Of a stretch of DNA of 11,419 nucleotides, positions 7,990 to 11,419 are shown one piece after another (the stretch's first letter is position 1; every line of letters begins with the position of its first letter). This DNA is from an uncultured Eubacteriales bacterium (GTDB lineage: Bacteria > Bacillota > Clostridia > Oscillospirales > CAG-272). The DNA lies in contig URDS01000069.1 of NCBI GenBank assembly GCA_900546635.1, positions 1 to 11,419 of the forward strand, written 5' to 3'. The notes under the pieces were generated by a model. It ran no database searches. It had not been told where the DNA came from and saw only the letters and a program-made list of their open reading frames with translations. A program made the position numbers and the translations under genes.

Positions 7990-8110
7990 GTTGGAAAGCA
8001 AGGCGCTTTTGATCGGGAAATAGCGTTTTGTACTGCCCGGCTTTTATAAATTTACACATCTTTTCAAAAATTTATACAAGTAAAAAGAATTGTTTTTTAT
8101 GAAAAAGGGG
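7990..8110. other. Non-coding spacer between spoVT and rubrerythrin
   Basis: This stretch of the 297-nt divergent intergenic region holds no convincing gene or RNA. It changes from mixed composition to very AT-rich at about 8041-8100, with two similar blocks (AAATTTACACAT and AAATTTATACAA). The AT-rich part could act as an UP element for the strong promoter downstream. Confidence 0.3.
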
Positions 8111-8139
8111 TTGACAAACAAATTCTATTGGATTATAAT
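8111..8139 (+). promoter_or_regulatory. Consensus sigma-A promoter of rubrerythrin
   Basis: A perfect TTGACA (8111-8116), a 17-nt spacer and a perfect TATAAT (8134-8139) suggest high constitutive expression. The leader is about 40 nt and contains GGAGG (8174-8178). A PerR-like left half-site (TTATAAT) overlaps the -10 but the right half is not conserved. Confidence 0.88.
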
Positions 8140-8186
8140 TAACTCATCAAGAACAGGAATTAATATTAACTTTGGAGGATAGTATA

Positions 8187-8729
8187 ATGGCAAAATTTGT
8201 ATGTAGCGTATGTGGTTATGTTCATGAGGGCGATTCTGCGCCGGATTTTTGCCCGCAGTGCAAAGCGCCTGCCAGCAAATTTACCGAGCAGAAAGGTGAA
8301 ATGTCCTGGGCTGCCGAGCATGTCGTCGGAGTGGCGAAAGGCGTAAGAGAAGATATTATCGAAGATCTTCGCGCAAATTTCAACGGCGAGTGCATGGAAG
8401 TCGGTATGTATCTTGCCATGGCCAGAGTCGCGCATCGTGAGGGATATCCCGAAATCGGGCTTTATTGGGAAAAAGCGGCGTATGAAGAAGCTGAACATGC
8501 TGCAAAATTTGCCGAATTACTCGGCGAGGTTGTAACCGATTCTACAAAAAAGAATCTGGAGATGCGTGTGGAAGCGGAGAACGGCGCGACGGCAGGCAAA
8601 ACCGATTTGGCAAAACGCGCGAAGGAACTCGGCCTTGATGCCATTCATGATACGGTTCATGAGATGGCTCGCGACGAGGCCCGTCACGGCAAAGCTTTAG
8701 CCGGTCTGTTGAAGAGATACTTCGGCTAA
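8187..8729 (+). CDS. Reverse rubrerythrin (rubredoxin domain N-terminal), peroxide-scavenging
   Basis: Rubrerythrins reduce hydrogen peroxide in anaerobes, passing electrons from NAD(P)H-linked donors through a rubredoxin centre to a diiron site. The 180-residue product has the reverse domain order. A short rubredoxin-type Fe(Cys)4 domain has Cys6, Cys9, Cys22 and Cys25. A four-helix ferritin-like domain follows (about 45-180). Diiron ligands are suggested by FNGECMEVGMY (65-75; Glu68), ExxH at 101-104 (EAEH), Glu129/Glu131 in EAENGA, and ExxH at 164-167 (EARH). ATG 8187 is chosen over an in-frame TTG at 8172, which overlaps the GGAGG ribosome site. Spacing to the ATG is 8 nt. It has a perfect promoter and its own terminator, so it is probably abundant and monocistronic. 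Confidence 0.93.
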   Translation: MAKFVCSVCGYVHEGDSAPDFCPQCKAPASKFTEQKGEMSWAAEHVVGVAKGVREDIIEDLRANFNGECMEVGMYLAMARVAHREGYPEIGLYWEKAAYEEAEHAAKFAELLGEVVTDSTKKNLEMRVEAENGATAGKTDLAKRAKELGLDAIHDTVHEMARDEARHGKALAGLLKRYFG

Positions 8730-8757
8730 AATGTAAGTTTAAGTAAAAATTAAGTAT

Positions 8758-8804
8758 AAAATTGCCGGGAAAGGGTGTTTATATGCTTTCCCGGCAATTT
8801 TTAT
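8758..8804 (+). terminator. Rho-independent terminator of rubrerythrin
   Basis: The stem pairs 8758-8773 with 8786-8801, built on AATTGCCGGGAAAG and its complement, around a 12-nt loop, and ends in a T-rich tail. It lies 29 nt after the stop codon. The complementary A-run would also allow weak termination on the other strand. Confidence 0.9.
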
Positions 8805-8896
8805 TTACAGAATTTTGCAAAAAAATTGATTTCCGGTTGAACTTGTGCTATAGTAATCGGTGTACGATATTTCGATTCGGAAGAGGTAGAAAATAT

Positions 8897-10090
8897 ATGG
8901 AAAGAAAAATTGGTACGGTTTCACGGGGAATACGCTGCCCGATTATCCGTAAGGGGGACAACCTTGTTGAAATCGTAGTAAACAGTGTTATGGAAGCCGC
9001 AGCGTGCGAAAACTTTAAACTTAAAAACCGCGATGTCGTCGGTATTACGGAATCTATTGTCGCACGCGCACAGGGAAACTATGCCTCTGTTGAGGACATT
9101 GCCGCCGATGTAAAAGCAAAGACGGGCGGAGGAACCGTGGGCGTTATTTTCCCGATTCTCTCCAGAAATCGTTTCGCAATCATTCTAAAAGGCATTGCTA
9201 TGGGATGTAAGAAAGTCGTTTTGATGCTGAGCTATCCGAGCGATGAGGTGGGCAATGCGTTATTAACCTACGATCAGTTGGATGAAGCAGGCGTCAATCC
9301 ATATTCGGATGTGTTGTCTTTAGAAAAATACCGCGAGCTTTTCGGCGAAAACAAACATGAGTTTACCGGTGTGGACTATGTGGCCTATTATGAGAATATC
9401 ATCCGTGAAACGGGCGCTGACGTAGAAATCGTATTTGCAAATCAGGCAAAGACTGTCCTGAACTACACAGACTGCGTGATTACCTGCGATATTCATACAA
9501 GAGCGCGCACAAAACGAATCCTGAGGGCTGCGGGGGCGAAAATCGTCTGTGGGCTTGACGACATCATGACCGCTCCTGTCAACGGAAGCGGTTATAATAC
9601 GCAGTACGGCGTTTTGGGCTCCAATAAGGCTACCGAAAACACGATTAAGCTTTTTCCCAAGGACTGCAAAGATCTTGTTGAAGCCATTCAGGCGTCTTTC
9701 CTTGAAAAGACAGAAAAACATATTGAAGTGATGGTATACGGAGACGGCGCTTTCAAAGACCCTCAGGGGAAAATCTGGGAGCTTGCGGATCCGGTAGTTT
9801 CTCCTGCGTTTACCGATGGCCTGATCGGTACGCCGAACGAACTGAAGCTGAAATATCTCGCCGATAATGATTTTGCCGCATTAAGCGGTGCAAAACTGAA
9901 AGAAGCGATTTCCAACAGCATTAAGGCAAAGCAGAGCAACCTCGTTGGCAATATGGCAGCTCAGGGCACTACACCGAGACAACTGACAGACCTTATCGGC
10001 TCTCTTTGTGATTTGACTTCCGGTTCAGGCGATAAAGGAACGCCTATTATTCTGATTCAGGGATATTTTGATAATTTCGTAACCGAATAA
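8897..10090 (+). CDS. CofE-like protein (coenzyme F420-0:L-glutamate ligase family)
   Basis: The 397-residue product resembles the F420-0 gamma-glutamyl ligase family (COG1478), which in archaea and actinobacteria adds glutamate to F420-0 using GTP. Family-like stretches are the opening GTVSRGIRCPIIRKGDNLVE (6-25), DVVGITESIVARAQGNY (46-62) and VVLMLSYPSDEVGN (107-120), followed by GDGAFKDPQGKIWELADPVV (282-301). Archaeal CofE is about 250 residues, so this is a much longer variant. The middle (about 120-240) carries VITCDIHTRARTKR (194-207) and GLDDIMTAPVNGSGYNTQYG (219-238). ATG 8897 is preferred over an in-frame ATG at 8762, which lies inside the upstream terminator. It is preceded by AAGAGG with a 10-nt gap. 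No other F420 biosynthesis gene is in view and most clostridia are not known to make F420, so the real substrate is uncertain. Family membership is likely and function is open. Confidence 0.75.
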   Translation: MERKIGTVSRGIRCPIIRKGDNLVEIVVNSVMEAAACENFKLKNRDVVGITESIVARAQGNYASVEDIAADVKAKTGGGTVGVIFPILSRNRFAIILKGIAMGCKKVVLMLSYPSDEVGNALLTYDQLDEAGVNPYSDVLSLEKYRELFGENKHEFTGVDYVAYYENIIRETGADVEIVFANQAKTVLNYTDCVITCDIHTRARTKRILRAAGAKIVCGLDDIMTAPVNGSGYNTQYGVLGSNKATENTIKLFPKDCKDLVEAIQASFLEKTEKHIEVMVYGDGAFKDPQGKIWELADPVVSPAFTDGLIGTPNELKLKYLADNDFAALSGAKLKEAISNSIKAKQSNLVGNMAAQGTTPRQLTDLIGSLCDLTSGSGDKGTPIILIQGYFDNFVTE

Positions 10091-10122
10091 AAAATGTTCC
10101 CGCCGATTTGTTTGCTGTGAAT

Positions 10123-10156
10123 CTGAAATGCCTCAGAATCTTCCGAGGCATTTCAG
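10123..10156 (+). terminator. Hairpin downstream of the cofE-like gene, fused to repeat copy 2
   Basis: A 12-bp stem (10123-10134 with 10145-10156) has a 10-nt loop that can pair further. It begins 32 nt after the stop codon. No T-run follows; instead the stem foot is part of TCAGCCTGTC. The second, inverted copy of this hairpin at 10315-10344 does have a T-rich tail. Confidence 0.6.
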
Positions 10157-10314
10157 CCTGTCGATAAAGATAAGAATTGTAAATACAATACGTTTACAAG
10201 GCGGACATGCGCCGCCTTGTAAACACCTTGTGGGGGCGCGAGTGCCGCCGTTGGCGGCGCGACGACGCGAGTGAACGCCCTCATCGTCGAAAAACTTTGG
10301 TTTTTCGACGCTCA
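10153..10314 (+). repeat. Interspersed palindromic repeat, copy 2 (complete)
   Basis: This is the only copy wholly inside the window. It occupies most of the 326-nt gap between the cofE-like gene and the TIM-barrel gene. In order it holds TCAGCCTGTCGA, an AT-rich linker, and the conserved palindrome at 10192-10224 (13-bp arms, 7-nt loop). A GC-rich block follows, with GGGGGCG (10232-10238) complementary to CGCCCTC (10276-10282), GCCGCC-GTT-GGCGGC (10244-10258) and CGCGAGTG twice (10237-10244, 10266-10273). Last come an 11-bp stem (10285-10295 with 10300-10310) and GCTCA. No ORF is credible. Hairpins 10123-10156 and 10315-10344 bracket it as inverted copies of each other. Confidence 0.85.
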
Positions 10315-10350
10315 AAAATGCCTCAGGAGATTCTGAGGCATTTTATTTTT
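10315..10350 (+). terminator. Rho-independent terminator after repeat copy 2
   Basis: A perfect 12-bp stem (10315-10326 with 10333-10344) with a 6-nt loop is followed by ATTTTT. Reverse-complemented, it is nearly identical to the hairpin at 10123-10156. It lies just before the promoter of the next gene and insulates it from upstream transcription. Confidence 0.85.
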
Positions 10351-10353
10351 GAA

Positions 10354-10383
10354 TTGACAAAACTTGCAAACTTGGGGTACAAT
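10354..10383 (+). promoter_or_regulatory. Promoter of the TIM-barrel gene
   Basis: A perfect TTGACA (10354-10359), an 18-nt spacer and TACAAT (10378-10383) are followed by a leader of about 25 nt. The promoter starts immediately after the T-rich tail of the preceding terminator. Confidence 0.75.
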
Positions 10384-10416
10384 AAGTGTGTAAAGTTATG
10401 AAAAGGAACTGTGCAT

Positions 10417-11304
10417 ATGATATTATCTACGCAAACCGATTATTTAGGCCGTATGTTTGACGATATACAGGCCGTTCAGATTCTTTCAGAGGCGGGATTT
10501 GACGCCTTGGATTATACAATGTTTGGCATGAAAGACGATGCGCATCCACTGAACGCTCCGGATTATTTAAACTATGTGCATCGATTGAAAGATGCCGCTG
10601 CGGCGGCGGGACGCTCTTTTCGACAGGCGCATGCACCTTTTCCGAGTATGCGCTTGGATGATGATGCATATAATTCTTCAATTTTTGACAAACTTACGCG
10701 CACGATAGAAATCGTAGGATTACTCGGCGTACAAATCATTGTTATCCATCCGATCCATCATTTGGAATATGCGTCGCATACCGAAGAACTAAGGCAGATC
10801 AATATGGAGTTTTATCGGAGTTTAGCGCCTTATGCAAAAGCGGCAAACGTGCGTATTGCGCTTGAAAATATGTGGCAGAGAAATCGAGAGACCAAACAAA
10901 TCGTACCGAGCGCGTGTTCCCGTACAAAAGAATTTATCGATTATCTGGATACGCTCGGAGACGATTGCTTTACGGCGTGTCTTGATTTAGGGCACAGCGG
11001 ATTGTATGGGTTTGATGCCGCAGAAATGATTAAAGGGTTGGGAAAGAATCGTCTCGGTGCGCTGCATGTGCATGACAATGATTATCAGAGTGACGCGCAT
11101 ATGGTTCCGTTCCTCGGAAAAATGCACTGGGATACCATATGCGATGCGTTGGCGCAAATTGGTTATACCGGCGATCTAACCTTGGAAGCAGATAACTTTT
11201 ACACGCCTTTCGGTCGAGAACTGGCGCCTGCAGCCGCGAAATTTCTGGCAGCGTGCGGCAGAAGACTGATCGATATGATCGAAAATAGTGCTGTGGAAAA
11301 ATAA
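10417..11304 (+). CDS. Xylose isomerase-like TIM-barrel protein (sugar phosphate isomerase/epimerase family)
   Basis: The 295-residue product belongs to the AP-endonuclease-2 / xylose-isomerase-like TIM-barrel superfamily, metal-dependent enzymes that often isomerise or epimerise sugars and inositols. Barrel-strand motifs with likely divalent-metal ligands are HPIHH (111-115), ALEN (148-151, Glu150), LDLGHSG (189-195, Asp190 and His193), HVHDND (217-222) and TLEAD (255-259, Glu257). SDAHMVPFLGKMHWD (225-239) matches the HxxPGxGxxxW-type loop of the family. ATG 10417 is chosen over GTG 10411, because AAGGA at 10403-10407 is 9 nt from the ATG and only 3 nt from the GTG. No signal peptide is seen. 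It has its own promoter and stands alone between two directly oriented repeat copies. Substrate cannot be read from the sequence. An endonuclease IV role is unlikely, given the length and motif pattern. Confidence 0.83.
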   Translation: MILSTQTDYLGRMFDDIQAVQILSEAGFDALDYTMFGMKDDAHPLNAPDYLNYVHRLKDAAAAAGRSFRQAHAPFPSMRLDDDAYNSSIFDKLTRTIEIVGLLGVQIIVIHPIHHLEYASHTEELRQINMEFYRSLAPYAKAANVRIALENMWQRNRETKQIVPSACSRTKEFIDYLDTLGDDCFTACLDLGHSGLYGFDAAEMIKGLGKNRLGALHVHDNDYQSDAHMVPFLGKMHWDTICDALAQIGYTGDLTLEADNFYTPFGRELAPAAAKFLAACGRRLIDMIENSAVEK

Positions 11305-11327
11305 TTGTATTGTAGGTTACAGTGAAA

Positions 11328-11355
11328 AGACTTCGGGAGGTATTCTCCGAAGTCT
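11328..11355 (+). terminator. Hairpin downstream of the TIM-barrel gene, fused to repeat copy 3
   Basis: An 8-bp stem (11328-11335 with 11348-11355) continues, past one bulged G, into GAG/CTC (11337-11339 with 11345-11347). It starts 23 nt after the stop codon. The foot again runs into TCAGTCTGTC rather than a T-run. Confidence 0.6.
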
Positions 11356-11419
11356 CAGTCTGTCAAATCGTAAATCAAATACGTTTACAAGGCGGACATG
11401 TGCCGCCTTGTAAACACCT
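11355..11419 (+). repeat. Interspersed palindromic repeat, copy 3 (cut by the window end)
   Basis: This begins TCAGTCTGTC, continues through TCGTAAATCAAATACG, and carries the conserved palindrome at 11383-11415. The only loop difference from copy 2 is T for C. The sequence ends four bases after the palindrome (ACCT). It lies in direct orientation with copy 2 and inverted relative to copy 1. Confidence 0.85.

Noticed and set aside
7980..8045. Possible small RNA or riboswitch upstream of spoVT
   Set aside because: Only a weak CGGG/CCCG pairing is visible, with no conserved motif or terminator.
8133..8148. PerR box at the rubrerythrin promoter
   Set aside because: Only the left half (TTATAAT) is present, and it is explained by the -10 element. 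The right half does not match.
8762..8896. N-terminal extension of the CofE-like protein from an upstream ATG
   Set aside because: This start lies within the rubrerythrin terminator hairpin and lacks a ribosome site. The family-like sequence begins at ATG 8897, which does have one.
10207..10401. Short open frame across repeat copy 2
   Set aside because: It covers the palindrome and two hairpins, has arginine-rich low-complexity content and no ribosome site. The structure is better explained as non-coding.
10192..11415. CRISPR array
   Set aside because: The palindromic repeats are about 1.2 kb and 10 kb apart, occur in both orientations, and have a gene rather than spacers between them. No cas genes are present.

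Overview
The window looks like chromosomal DNA of an anaerobic, spore-forming member of the Clostridia, possibly an Oscillospirales/Ruminococcaceae-type gut lineage. The evidence is a SpoVT sporulation regulator, a reverse-type rubrerythrin (rubredoxin domain first), a ComEC/Rec2 homologue, strong GGAGG-type ribosome binding sites, near-consensus sigma-A promoters and moderate GC content. The lineage is an inference from gene content; there is no rRNA or other phylogenetic marker beyond GuaB.

Layout: guaB (IMP dehydrogenase) and comEC lie on the minus strand at 164-3987. A divergent intergenic region follows, then three plus-strand genes: a GalM-like aldose 1-epimerase, a lactonase-family beta-propeller protein and a CoA-acyltransferase-fold protein (4156-7289). 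A perfect 16-bp hairpin separates the last of these from convergent spoVT (minus strand). Divergent from spoVT is the rubrerythrin gene, followed by a CofE-like (F420 ligase family) gene and a xylose-isomerase-like TIM-barrel gene. There is little operon structure: seven of the nine genes have a recognisable sigma-A-type promoter, spoVT has a possible sigma-G promoter, and only the cofE-like gene has none that I could assign. Several genes end in their own hairpin. The set is therefore a run of independently expressed metabolic, stress and sporulation genes rather than one pathway.

The most unusual structure is non-coding. A palindromic repeat (13-bp perfect stem, 7-nt loop) occurs three times: at the left edge on the minus strand, at 10192-10224, and at the right edge. 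Each copy lies downstream of a gene, in the same orientation as that gene's transcription. Each begins with TCAG(C/T)CTGTC fused to the foot of a hairpin whose sequence differs at each site. The complete middle copy is bracketed by two hairpins that are near-perfect inverted copies of each other, and its interior looks capable of folding as an RNA. It resembles a small non-coding mobile or RNA element that targets terminators. Both window ends fall inside this repeat.

Two proteins lack residues normally needed for catalysis: the acyltransferase-fold protein has Glu in place of the catalytic His, and the ComEC beta-lactamase-like domain lacks several metal ligands. The GalM homologue carries Gly where a substrate-contacting Asp is usual.
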